Origin: Paraspadella gotoi
Taxonomy: Eukaryota > Chaetognatha
Direction: 5' to 3'
Assembly: GCA_051294375.1 (NCBI GenBank)
Contig: CM119270.1
Coordinates: 7,640,095 to 7,704,094 of the forward strand
Length of the DNA: 64,000 nucleotides
Made by a program: the position numbers and the translations under genes. The notes beneath the pieces are model-generated. The model had not been told where the DNA came from. It worked only from the letters and a program-made list of their open reading frames with translations, and ran no database searches. Position 1 is the first letter of the stretch, and each line of letters starts with the position of its first letter. This document shows positions 1 to 11,397 of this stretch, one piece after another.

Positions 1-429
1 GTTGTGACGGACGAAGACCAAAAAAGAAGCGACGTTGATGAAGACCGAACACAGAAAGGATTTTTGGTAAGGATTCGTTCCACCTTTTTTAACGATTCCT
101 CTTCGGAGTATTGACTTACCAATTTATACTCGCTCACCCGCTGAGTTTTTTTCGCTTATTCGCTCCCTTTCTCACCCACCCGATAATTTTCCTCTTCATT
201 TTTTTTCATTTACCTAAAGACTTCCTTTCCTTACCCACCTGCCAGCCCCTTTTTACTAAATACAAATTCTTTCCCCGACCCACCCGAGTCTGCTGCTTAT
301 CCACTCGCTCTCTTTCACTCACCCAGCCGCTTGTGCCCTCACTCCGAACCTACCCGAAGCAGCTTCGTTCGAAATCAAACGACTTTTTAAACGATTCGTG
401 ACGAGAAGAAACATTCGAGGGGATTCACT
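1..429. other. No gene recognised
   Basis: This is AT-rich, pyrimidine-rich sequence on the plus strand. The open frame at 111-401 has no recognisable domain and looks like low-complexity translation. Confidence 0.5.
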
Positions 430-545
430 GTTTGTCGTTGTCGTCGTCGTCGTCGTCTTCTATTTTCTCGTCGTTGTCGTCGTCTTCGTCGTGATCGTTA
501 TCGTTGTCATCTACGTCGTCGTCATCATCGTCGTCGTCGAGCAGG
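430..545. repeat. (GTC)n trinucleotide repeat
   Basis: Imperfect GTC/GTT triplets run for about 110 bases. Translation gives poly-Val/Ile/Phe, so the frame through it is not a gene. A shorter GTC run recurs at about 805-843. Confidence 0.9.
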
Positions 546-628
546 GAAAAAAATTTACCCTAATAAAAATTAAACCTGTGACGTCATTGCAATGACGCAC
601 TTTTTGATTGTCGTTGTTTTAGTTAGTC

Positions 629-724
629 TCTCTCTCTCTCTCTCTCTCTCTGCTCTCCTCTCTCTCTCTCTCCTCGTCTCCCTCTCTCTCTCTTCTCTTC
701 TCTCTCTCTCTCTTTCTCTCTCTA
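629..724. repeat. (CT)n microsatellite
   Basis: Near-pure CT dinucleotides with a few interruptions. It reads as poly-Ser/Leu on one strand and poly-Arg/Glu on the other; neither is a gene. Confidence 0.95.
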
Positions 725-845
725 TCATCTCAACACGGAAGAAACGCAGAGCGAGACCTTTGAAGAGGTTTTTCATTGCTCATTATTGTTATTGCTGACG
801 AAGCCGTCGTCATCATGATCGTCGTCGCCGTCGTCGTCGTCGCCT

Positions 846-1700
846 TAATTGTCGACCGATTTTTCCTATTTTCGCTTTCACCTTTTTATGAAGTCGATGT
901 GAGTTTCTGTTGATGTTGTTGTTGTTTTTGTTTCGTCTCAAAAAGCCGAAACTCATTCGCGGAAAATGTGTTTCGAATTTTCTGACCGCTTTTCAAAATT
1001 TCTCAGAACTTTCCAAATTTCTCTCTCCAAAATTCATTCAAGATTTTCGGAGCAAACGCATAATGGGGCACAGACTTTTTTTTTTGAAAATCGGTTACTG
1101 TGAAGCGGTTATCGTACGACGAAGCTCTTTAGGAAAGTGCGTCCGATTTAGTGAAATAAAATTTCGGATTTAACGAATAAATTTAACTCAATTATTTCGA
1201 GGAAAAAACTAAACATTCCAGAAAACAGTCAACTTTTCCACTGCTTAGTTTTCATCAAAAACCGGTTCATACTTCTAAACTTATAGCACCAACTTGGGTT
1301 CATTATGCTTTAAATAACAATGCGACCTTTAAAAGCAAGTGGCGTTGTAAAAATTAATACAATTTTGCATTCAACGGTTAATTGAAAGTACTAAAAAAGA
1401 AAATCCAAGCGAAACGCAATAAGTAACACGAGCGGCTTATTGATTGCAAGAACAACAACAACAAAATACTTCACTATAAGAATCCCATCACGAATCTTTT
1501 CAAATTTTCGAATCCTCTCATTTCCACTTTATCGCACAGTATTCTCGCGATATCACATCATCGCACAGTATCTTCGCCGCGAAAATCTGAGTCGAGGTCG
1601 ACGCGCGGATGTCGTTTCCGGCGCCGACCAAGGACGACGCGTCTCTCCACCGGAAGTGGGCGTGACTGCCAGCGTCATTCGAGTTTTAAGAGATTTGAAA
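846..1700. other. No gene recognised; short CpG-rich patch
   Basis: Mostly AT-rich non-coding sequence. Positions 1580-1680 are locally CpG-rich and contain CCGGAAGTG (ETS-type) next to GGGCGTG, a combination often seen at promoters, but no transcript start or exon can be supported here. Confidence 0.35.
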
Positions 1701-1737
1701 AAAAAGAAAAGAAAAGGAAAAAAATAAAGGGAAAGAA

Positions 1738-1769
<32 letters not shown>

Positions 1770-1794
1770 NNNNNNNNNNNNNNNNNNNNNNNNN
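1738..1794. repeat. (GAAA)n microsatellite ending in a 25-N gap
   Basis: GAAA tetranucleotides run into an assembly gap of exactly 25 N at 1770-1794. The other side is again A/G-rich, so the gap sits inside the microsatellite. Confidence 0.9.
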
Positions 1795-2129
1795 AGAATG
1801 AAAAAAAAAAACAAATAAAAAAAGAAAGACATGAATAGAAAAAATGAAAGGAATGAAATTATTTTCTTCCTTTATGCATGCGCGACTCTGATGGCGACTG
1901 GAAAGTGTGACCGTGAGTGACAGTGCAACACAATATACTTCCTTCCATCGTGACCGGGTTCACACCAAATCTTTCCTTCTGATGTGATCCGACTGTGACC
2001 GCTTGCGAACATGTTCACTTTTGATGCACATTCGTTACTGACCGTTGCTGCGGACAGAGTGTGACGGGAGGACCTTTGCCTATTGTCGAAAATTTGATTA
2101 CTGGAGTGACCGATATTTTTATTGTCGTT

Positions 2130-3670
2130 AGAAAAAAAGTACAATTTGATCCATCATTTTAAAGTTTTGAGTTTGTATGAGAAGAGAAACTATTTTAATA
2201 GTTTGTAGAAATATTTTTGGCGCCCTATTTTGACAATATATTCTGAAAGCCAAACTCCGCATCAGAAATGAATACAAATACTATATAAAAGTGATATCAT
2301 TTGGGATTTTTAGTTTTTTTTTAAATTTTGATATTTTGAATGATGATTTCCATTTAGTTTGAGTTTGTATGAAAAAAAGAAACTATTTTAATAGTGTGTA
2401 GAAGATATTTTTGGCGCTTATTTTGACAATATATTCTGAAAAAGACAAAAAACGTCAGCATCAAATGAGTACAACACTATATAAAAGTGAGTACCATTTG
2501 GATTATTAGTTTTTTTAAAGCTTTATATTTTGAATGATGATTTTATAAAAGGTCTGGTAAAGGAGATATCATTAATGCTACCATAATTTCTATTCTGGTA
2601 TACAATTGATTAGGTTAAGTAATTATTGGCCCCCTAACTTCTTAATAATATATCATTTATTATTTATATAATATTTATTTTCTGCTTAAATTTAAAAATA
2701 GATTATGACGGGAATCGAAACGTCAAGCTTTGCATAAAAAAATGAGAACGGTCACCAGGCGTTTGAACCAGCTCCCTTCATGTTTCAATTCAAAAGAAGG
2801 CTTGTACCAAGTTACCAACAAAAGATAGTTTTTATTGGCCCGAGTAAAATGTAACAATTTGATCATCCATTGAAAGTTTTTAGTTGTCGTAGAAAAGAGA
2901 AAACTATTTTAATAGTTTTTTAAGGAATATTTGGCGCCCTATTATTGGACTATATTCTGAAAGACAAACGTCAGTCATCAAAACAAATACAAAACACTAG
3001 ATAAAAGTGGATTTACTATTTGGGTTTTTTAGTTTTTTTAAAAGTTTTATAATTGAATGAAGATTTTATTAAAAAGCGTAAAGGCAGGAATCCTAATACT
3101 ATCATAATTTTTATTTCTGGTATACAATTTATTATGTTTAGTATCTATTGGCACCTACTTCTTAATAATATCAATATTATTATTTTATATTTTTTTTGTT
3201 GAATTTTTTAAAAATACTACCATGGGAATCGAACGTTCCAGCTTTTGGCTATTATAAAAATAAAAACGTTCACAGGGTAGAAAACCAGCAACCTTCATAA
3301 TCAAAGGAAAGCGGCTTTACCAAGTACCAAGATTACAACGTTATTATGAACCTTAATATTTTCAAAATTTATAAACCATAAACCCTTTACTGGAATTACG
3401 CTTGCGGTTTAAAAAACTATTCCAAGAAATTTATAATTCTTTTTTAGTTTTTTAAATTTCTCTTTATTTTAAGTACACAATTTAGTAGGGTTTTAATAAC
3501 TATGGCGACCTACTTTTTAATAATATCCTTAAATGGGTTAAAAAAATACTACCGGCGGGTATCGAAACGGTTAAGCCTTTAAGCATTAAAAAAAAATTAC
3601 AGGTTTTAGAACCAAATTACTTCAGAATTCAAAGGCAAGGCTCTGTTACCAAGTTACCAAACATAAGAAA
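2130..3670. repeat. Dispersed repeat in partial tandem copies, tRNA-like boxes on minus strand
   Basis: A block containing 'gaaactattttaatag', 'ttttggcgcc', 'gacaatatattctg' and 'actatataaaag' occurs near 2150, 2350 and 2855, giving two copies of about 500 bp, one short copy and a decayed fourth portion to about 3665. Three copies contain, read on the minus strand, a Pol III B-box-like motif (best at 3228-3240: GTTCGATTCCC; weaker near 2710 and 3550) and an A-box-like TGGTAACTTGGTA near 2808, 3325 and 3645. A/B spacing is about 95 bp, long for a tRNA. A decayed tRNA-derived SINE is possible but not shown. Copies differ mainly by indels. Confidence 0.5.
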
Positions 3671-3789
3671 CTAACTTTAAACCTGAGGATATTAGAGTAT
3701 TAAATGGTTTCAGTTAATTTAACTTAAATATAAAAATTTTCAGGGCAATTTTTCAAAATATTTAACCCTTAACATGATTTTAACTTATA

Positions 3790-3995
3790 ACTTGATCCAT
3801 AACCCTAAATCCTAAAACCTAATCTCAAATCCTTAACCAAATTCTGACCTTAACCCTAAGCCTTTATCCCTAATGTTATTCTGACCCCTAACCTTAAACC
3901 CTAAGTTCCTAACCTTAAACCCTAACCTTACATAATTCGTAACTGATTACCGATATGATCCCTAACCTCCACAGCTTAAACCCTAACCTCCTACT
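3790..3995. repeat. Degenerate telomere-like (CCCTAA) repeat
   Basis: Repeated 'aaccctaa', 'ccctaacct' and 'taaaccctaa' words occur about every 6-25 bases, resembling the metazoan telomere repeat on its C-rich strand but heavily interrupted. This is an interstitial relic, not a functional telomere. It lies directly beside the 16-bp satellite. Confidence 0.5.
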
Positions 3996-4039
3996 TAACT
4001 TTTCAACTAAAAAAATTAAACTATACTTAGCTATAAAAA

Positions 4040-4385
4040 TTGCGCAGAATACATTTGAAAAGGAAGAATTTGCACAGGAATGAATTGCACAGGAATGAAT
4101 TAGCATAGGAATAAATTTGCCACAGGATGGAATTTTCACCGGGAATGAATTTGCACAGGAATAAATTTTCACAGGATTTAATTTGCACAGGAATAAATTT
4201 CACAGGATTGAAATTTGCACAAGAAGGAATTTGCACAACAGAAATGAATTTGAACCAGATGAATTTGCCACAGGAATAAATTTGCACAGGATTGAATTGC
4301 ACAGGAATGAATGTGCAGAGGAAAAAAATTTGCACAAGGAATAAATTTAACAGGAATGAATTTGCACAGAATTAAATTGGCAAAT
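4040..4385 (+). repeat. 16-bp satellite, forward array
   Basis: Tandem copies of a 16-bp unit, consensus TTTGCACAGGAATGAA, with frequent single-base insertions and deletions. It abuts an array of the same unit in the opposite orientation at about 4386. Long Cys-rich open frames across this region are translations of the repeat, because a 16-bp unit is read in all three frames in turn. Confidence 0.9.
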
Positions 4386-5170
4386 GATCCGTGCAAAATT
4401 ATTCCTGGTGCAAATTCATTCCTATGCAAAATTCATTCCTGGCAATTGTAATTCCTGGTGTAAATTATTAACCTGTGCAAATCATTCCTATGCAATTCAT
4501 TCCTGCTGCAAATTTCCATTCCTCTACAAATTCATTCTCGCTGCAAATCAATCCTTGTTGAAAATTTATTCCTGGTGTAAATTACATTCTTGTGCCAAAT
4601 GGCATCCTTGGCAAATTCAAATTCCTGTGCAAAATCATTCTGTTGTAAGTTATCCCCTTTGCTAAAAGTTTCCAGAGCAAAAAATATTCCTGGCAAAAGG
4701 CATTCTTGTTCAAATTTATCCTGCTACAAAAACATTTCTGTGCAAATTGCATTACTGTGCAAATTCAATCCCTGTGCAAATTATTTCTGGTTACAAATGT
4801 ATTCCTGTGCAAATTTTAATTTCTGTACAAATATTTCTTTTGACAAAGTTTCTTATGCAAACTAATAGTCCTGTGCAAATTCATTCCTGTCAAATTTATT
4901 CCCTTGCTAATGCAATTCCAGGCTGCAAATTTGTTCCTGTTCAAATTCATGGCCTGTGCAAATTCTTTCCTTTACAAATGTAGTCCTGTGCAAATTATTC
5001 CTGTGCAAATTGTTCCTGCTCAATTCAATCCTGTGCAAAATGTTGTTCCTTTCAAAAGTATTCCCGTGCAAAATTGTATTCGCTGTGCAAAATTCATTCC
5101 TGTGCAAATTTATTCCTGATGCAAATTCATTCTTTTGCAAAATTCATTCCTCTACCAAATTCATTCTAAG
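4386..5170 (-). repeat. 16-bp satellite, reverse array
   Basis: The same unit appears as its reverse complement (TTCATTCCTGTGCAAA). At 4645-4672 it carries the reverse complement of the higher-order marker seen in the forward arrays (GTTATCCC next to CTTTGC). The stretch 4650-4890 closely matches 8815-9033, so the two reverse arrays are copies of one another. Confidence 0.9.
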
Positions 5171-6560
5171 GACGTAACTATAGGTAATAATTTTGTCTGA
5201 TTTAACTGAGCATTCCTCAGTGAGCAGAAGTGTTACTGATATTGCCTATGGTAAAGAAATGATTTTTTTTTAATAAGATAGGCAATTTCTGAATCAACAA
5301 TATTTTGCTTATATTTTATTTTAAAGATAAATAAACAACAATAATTTTCTTTATGTTTTAATTTCTTTGCTTAAACTATATTTCAATTTGTATTACTAAT
5401 ATTAAGCCCAAAAATACTTTCCCAGTCATGGCATGAAATAATGAGTATCAGCATTAAGATGTAAACTACATTGGCTACTACCAGACCCAGAAGCAATAAA
5501 ATTATTAAAGAAGATTAATTCATTGATGAAATAAAAAAAAATAACAGATAATAAAGAAAATTAGTAATAACAATAAGGATGCATACATTTTTAAAGAGAT
5601 TTTCAATGTAAACGATTCATTTGTATCCTGATAGATTGACAAGATTAAAACCTCGATCAAGATGAGTGAAAAATGTACACAAGACTCAAAGGTCGCCCAA
5701 AAAAATGTTTGTATCTATTAGAATGTCAAAAGCTAATTAGAATTCTTTACCAAGAATATGATATGGATTACTCAATTTACCTCCCTAGCTGATATATTAA
5801 AAAATTTCGAGCTCGATATGGAAAGTAAATATCCTTATGATATGATTTTCAAATAAAAAAAAATCTAAAAAAATTATCCTTCTATTTTTTATCATTAACA
5901 AAGATTTTGGACTCAAAGTAAAAATGACATTATTGACATACATGAAAAATGTTTATGCTTGAATTTAAAAAAACAAACATATATAATAGACTCCAAAACC
6001 CCTATCACCAAACACCAAATACCAAACACCCAAAACCATATTTGAGCTATTAATTTTTTTTTTATAAAAATTTGTTTATCTTCATTTAAAATATTTGGGC
6101 TAAAAATAATTGACATTGCAAATGTAGGCAAATTAAAGTTTATATTTGCATTAAATATTTTATTTAAAAATTAATACCAAAAAATATCATATTTTGTTAT
6201 TTTTAATTTTTATATGAAATTTGTCAAAATTACTCGTTTCACTTATCTTATATTTTTATATTAATGAATGTTTTACTATTTTAAAACTATATATAATATT
6301 ATATATATTACTTTTTAAGAACATTATTGGCTTATGTATATCTAATAACCATTTTGGGAGGGGGAGGTCTGTGTTGTTCTTCTGAAAATTAGAGGGAGCA
6401 TCTATAAACACAAGTAGACTACAATAGAAGTCAATTAGACTACAATATTATTAATATCATTTGGCTTCAAATTATTAAAGATAACCTTTTCCCTTTAAAT
6501 CTAGCCAAATTAATCATTAAGTTTATCAAGTTATATCTAGTTTAAAAGATCCTTCCTCAA
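5171..6560. other. AT-rich spacer, no gene recognised
   Basis: About 1.4 kb of AT-rich, non-repetitive sequence separates satellite blocks. No open frame with coding character or RNA gene was found. The left end contains 'ataggtaataa' and the right end its near-complement 'ttattacctattt', which might be short inverted termini, but the match is too short to call an element. Confidence 0.4.
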
Positions 6561-6561
6561 T

Positions 6562-6660
6562 AAAAAATTGCCTACTTTGATTCAGTTTAACTGACTAGGT
6601 AAACCAAAGAATTGTCTTATTACCTATTTAAGAAAAAAATCTTTGCCTAATTCACCCCTT
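6562..6660. repeat. Junction repeat, copy 1 (second copy at 9033-9145)
   Basis: About 100 bp with 'aaaaattgcctacttt', 'attacctatttaag' and 'cacccctta' is repeated almost intact at 9033-9145. In both places it sits between satellite arrays and is followed by a short reverse array and then a forward array, so it is part of a larger duplicated module. Confidence 0.8.
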
Positions 6661-6735
6661 ATTGCATTCCTGTGCCAAATTCATTCCAGCTGCAAATTCA
6701 TTCATTGTGCAAAATCATTCCTCTGCAAAATCATC
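6661..6735 (-). repeat. 16-bp satellite, short reverse array
   Basis: Four or five reverse-oriented units follow the junction repeat, just as at 9146-9205. The orientation then flips. Confidence 0.8.
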
Positions 6736-8535
6736 TTGCACAGAATGAATTAGCACAGGAGATAATTTTACAGTAATAAATTTGCACGGAATACATTTTG
6801 AAAAAAATAATTTGGACAGAATTAATTGCGGTAACAGGAATAACATTTGTAAGAAGAATTGCACAGGATTGAATTTGCACAGGTAATTAAATATTGCACA
6901 GGAATGAATTGTACAGAAAAATAAATTGCACAGGAAAAATTTGCACAGAATGAATTTGACACAGCGAATAAATTTGCATAGGAATGAATTCATAGGAATA
7001 AAATTTTGCCTACAAAAGAAATGAATATTGCTCAGGAATGAATTTGTACAGGAAATGCATTTCATAAAAATGTTTTTGCACAGGGACACATTGACAGGAA
7101 CACATTTGCACAGAATACATTTTGCAAGAATGCATGTGACCGAAATTTTTAAACCCATGTGCACAGGAATACATTTGCCTCAGGAATAACATTTTGCACA
7201 GGAACAAATTTGCACTGGAAAAGCATTTGCACAGGAAACACATTTGCCACAAGAACACAAATTTACACAGGAATACATTTGTACAGTATACATTTGCACA
7301 GAAACATTTGGAAAAGGGCATAACTTTGCAACTGAATGAATTTGCCACAGGAAAAATTGCACAGGAATACATTTCACAGGAATATATTTTGCACAGAATA
7401 GCATTGCACAGAATTATTTGCACAGTAACACATTTGCACAGGAACAAATTTGCCACAGAAGTGCCATTTGACAGAACACATTTGCCACAGGAAACATTTG
7501 TACAGAAATACATTTGCCACAGAAAACATTTGAAAAGGGATAACTTTGCCAACTGAATGAATTTGCACAGGAAAATTTTGCACAGAATACATTGTGCACA
7601 GGAATTATATTTGCACAGGAATTACATTTGCACAGGAATGTATTGCACAGTAACACATTGCACAGGAACAAATTTGCACAGGAATGCAATTTTGCACAGG
7701 AACACATTCACAAGAACAAATTACACAGGAATACCATTGTACAGAATACATTTTGCACAGAAAAACATTTGAAAAATGGAAACTTTGCAAACTGAAATGA
7801 ATGCAAAGGGAAAATACATTGGCACAGGAATGTATTTGCTCAGTAACACATTTGCACCCAGGAACAAATTTGTACAGGAATGCATATGTACAGGATGTAG
7901 CGATAATATAAGCTCAACCCTGAAATTTCAGGATCCTTGTGTGCAAGGATGCGTAAATGCTCGCGCGTATCGAATTCCACGAGGTAATACATTGAACTCT
8001 ATAACTTACAAAGCGGATATCTTTGCTACGAATGAATTTGCCACAGAAATAAATGAACAAGAAATCATTTCCACATGGAAACATTTCACAGGGAAGTCAT
8101 TTGCCACAGGAATGCATATGCACAAAATGCTTTGTACAGAAATGAATTTTCACAAGAATGAATTTGTGTAGGAATACAGTTTTTATAAGAAATAATTTCA
8201 CAGGAATTAATGTGTACAGAATACATTCTGTATGGAAGAATTGCACAGGATTGAATTTGCCACAGGAATGAATTTTGCACAGGAATGAATTTACAGAAAT
8301 GAATTGCCACAGGAATGAATTGTACAGAATGAATTTGCACAGGATTAATTTGCACAGGATGAATTTGCACAAAAAGGAATGTGCACAGAAATGATTTGAA
8401 CCAGATGAATTTGCACAGAATAAATTTGCACAGGATTGAATTTTGAACAAGAGATAGAATTTGCAGAGAAATAAATTTGCCACTAGGAATAAATTTAACA
8501 GAAATGAATTTGCACAGGAATAAATTTTACAGAAT
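6736..8535 (+). repeat. 16-bp satellite, long forward array with higher-order structure
   Basis: Forward units with variants ending GAATGAA, GAATACA, GAACACA and GAACAAA. A divergent marker (CATTTGGAAAAGGG followed by ATAACTTTGCAA) recurs at about 7304, 7526 and 7765, a period of about 220-240 bp or 14 units. A non-satellite island of about 120 bp at 7900-8025 interrupts it. Confidence 0.85.
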
Positions 8536-9032
8536 TTATTCCTGCTGTGCAAATTTATTCCTGTGCAAATTTCAGGTTCCTATGCAAAATTCATTCCTTG
8601 TGCAATTGTATTCCTGCTGCAAATTTATTCCTGTTGCAAAGTTCATTTTCCTATCAAAAATTCAAATTCCTGTGCAAATCATTCCTTACAAATTCATTCC
8701 TGTGCAAATTCAATCCTGTGATAATTTAGTTCTTGTGGCAAATACATTCTTGTGCAAAATTCATTCCTGCGCGAAATCAATTCTGTGCAAAAATTCATTC
8801 TTGTTGCAAAGTATCCCTTTGCCTAAAAGTTCCAGAGCAAAAAGTATTCCTGGCAAAGGCATTCTTGTTTCAAATTTATTCCTGTTACAAAACATTCTGT
8901 GCAAATTCATTAGCTGTGCAAAATTCAATCCTGTAGCAAAATTATTTCTGTTACAAAATCGGTATTCCTGTGCCAAATAATTCTGTACAAATATTCTTAC
9001 AAATGGTATTTCTTATGCAAACTAATTCCTTT
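8536..9032 (-). repeat. 16-bp satellite, reverse array
   Basis: Orientation switches at about 8537. The segment parallels 4386-4890, including the marker at 8804-8830 and the 'cagagcaaaaag' variant unit. Confidence 0.85.
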
Positions 9033-9145
9033 CCTCAAATTAAAAATTGCCTACTTTATTTCAGTTAACTACTAGGTAAACAAAAATTGTCTATTACCTA
9101 TTTAAGAAAAAATCTTTGTCCTAAGTTCACCCCTTAATTCGATTC
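9033..9145. repeat. Junction repeat, copy 2
   Basis: Near-copy of 6562-6660 with indel differences; again followed by a short reverse array. Confidence 0.8.
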
Positions 9146-10232
9146 CTGTAGCCTCATTCCAGTGCAAATTCATTCGTGTGCAAAATCATTCCTTGCAAAA
9201 TCATATCTTGCACAGAAATGAATTAGCACAGAAGAATTTTTAGAGTAATAAATTTGCACAGAATACCATGTTTGAAGAAAAAATTTGGAGCAGGAATTAA
9301 TTGGTACAGGAATACATTTTAATGAAGAATTTGCACAGGATTGAATTGCACAGGATAAATTTGCACAGGAATAATTTGTACAGAAATAAATTTGCCACAG
9401 GAAAAATTTGCACAGGAATGAATTTGCAACAGGAATAAAATTGCATAGCGAATGAAATGGCATAGAATAAATTTGTAACAAGAATGGAATTTGCTCAGAA
9501 TGAATTTGTACAGGAATGCCATTTTCATAAAAATGTTTGCCACCAGGACACATTTGAACAGGAACACATTGTGCACAGGAATACATTGCCACAGGATTCA
9601 TTGTTTACCGAAATGACATTTGCCACGAGGAATACATTTGCTCAGGAAACATTTGCACAGGAACAAATTTGCACTGGAATGCATTTGCCACAGGAACACA
9701 ATTTGAACAAGAACAAATACACAGGAATACATTTGTTACAGTAATACATTTGCACGAAAACAATTTGGAAAAAAGTGGATAACTTTGCAAACTAATTGAA
9801 TTTTCACAGGAAAAATTTGCACAGGAATACATTTGCACGAGGAATAATTTGCACAGGAATACATTTGCCTATGAAGTATTTGCACAGAACACATTTGCAC
9901 AGAACAAAATTTGCACAGGAATGCCATTGCACAGGAACACATTTGCACAGGAATACATTTGTACAGTAATACATTTGCACAGGAAAACATTTGGAAAAGG
10001 GATAACTTTGCAACTAAGAATTTGCACAGGAAAAATGGCACAGGAATACATTTGCACAGTAATATATTTGCACAGGAATACATTTGCACAGGAATGTATT
10101 TGCACAGTAACACATTTCACAGGAACAAATTTGCACAGGCAATGCATTTGCACAGGAAACACATTTGCACAAGAACAAATACACAGGAAGCTACAATTTG
10201 TACAGAATACATTTGCACAGAAAACATTTGAA
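9146..10232 (+). repeat. 16-bp satellite, forward array (first about 60 bp reversed)
   Basis: After a few reverse units to about 9205, forward units continue to 10232. The higher-order marker occurs at about 9760 and 9987 (period about 228 bp), and a final 'aaaacatttgaaa' at 10218 ends the array. Confidence 0.85.
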
Positions 10233-10325
10233 ATCTCTCTGAAAGAAAGAAAGAAAGAAAGAAAGAAAAGAAAAGAAAGTCAGCAATCAAGCAAGTAAGC
10301 AAACAGGCAAGCAAGCAAAGCAAGC
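10233..10325. repeat. (GAAA)n followed by (AAGC)n
   Basis: Simple repeats mark the edge of the satellite block. Confidence 0.85.
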
Positions 10326-10806
10326 GCAATGGCGCCATCGCTTCTCGATAAAACGCGGAAGAGAAAATATCGAGATTTTGATCAAAAAATTATTCGAGAA
10401 ATAATTTAGGGAAATTTGAATCCGCGTCGAGAATAAGAAGCATCGGAAATTCGCCAGGAAATAATTTCGTGTCGTTTTCCAATATTTTTCCTTTCACTTC
10501 ATTCCGTTTCATTTCACTTCATTTCGATTCATTTTGTTTCATTTCTATATTCATTTTCATTCAGTGACATTCATTTCATTTTTTTATATGTTTCAAATTT
10601 TATTAAATTTGATTTATTCACTGACTCACGGTTTTTGTGAAATTCATTACTGCATTATTCCCTTCTTGAATTTCTTTTTAGTTTTATTTCACATTTTATC
10701 AATTGTTAATTGTAATCTCTTAGACTTTCTTCGTTTTTTCTCGCTAATACAGAATAATGAGGAAAGAACTTTCATAGAACCGGGAAAGAAGGAAACGGTG
10801 TTTTCG

Positions 10807-10839
<33 letters not shown>

Positions 10840-11397
10840 NNNNNNNNNNNNNNNNNNNNNNNNNNNNNNNNNNNNNNNNNNNNNNNNNNNNNNNNNNNNN
10901 NNNNNNNNNNNNNNNNNNNNNNNNNNNNNNNNNNNNNNNNNNNNNNNNNNNNNNNNNNNNNNNNNNNNNNNNNNNNNNNNNNNNNNNNNNNNNNNNNNNN
11001 NNNNNNNNNNNNNNNNNNNNNNNNNNNNNNNNNNNNNNNNNNNNNNNCAATAATTTATACATCCGGTTTGTAGCATTAAATCTGGTTGTATATATATTTC
11101 TCTTCCCTCGGATTTAAAACAAATATTTTCATTTTTTAATATCATAGTCTTATTGTTGCGTCATGTTCATTTTAGTTCTCATCTTTCTCTAAATATAATT
11201 TATAATTTAATTCATCATTGATGAATTAAACTGCATCATCATCTTCTTCACGATAATTTTGTCATCATTATCGATAATAGCATCATCATCGTCATCATCA
11301 TCGTCGTGATCATCATCTTCATCACGTCTCACTCTCCGCGTTCGTCCGCGTTTGTGATTCTTACGCTTGGAAGAACCAAAGGCGTTTAGCGGAAAAG
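10326..11397. other. No gene; TTCATTT-rich, CT and ATC repeats, gap
   Basis: 10495-10585 is rich in TTTCATTT words. A pure (CT)n at 10810-10839 runs straight into a gap at 10840-11047. 11228-11325 is an imperfect ATC/GTC trinucleotide repeat. Nothing codes convincingly. Confidence 0.6.

Noticed and set aside
592-798. Ser/Leu or Arg/Glu repeat proteins at CT/GA microsatellites (here and at about 20.3, 24.4, 29.4, 31.4, 35.1 and 37.8 kb)
   Set aside because: Pure dinucleotide translation; no flanking coding sequence.
4300-4480. Satellite palindrome at about 4385 as a fold-back read artefact
   Set aside because: The two arms carry different variant units and are not reverse complements of each other in detail.
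4040-10232. Regularly spaced short repeats as a CRISPR array
   Set aside because: Units are directly adjacent with no unique spacers, and the DNA is eukaryotic.
4027-10338. Many overlapping 60-180 codon frames with Cys-rich repeats such as FIPVQIHSCAN, on both strands
   Set aside because: They are translations of the 16-bp satellite. The unit is not a multiple of three, so each frame cycles through it, and every frame and strand is open at once.
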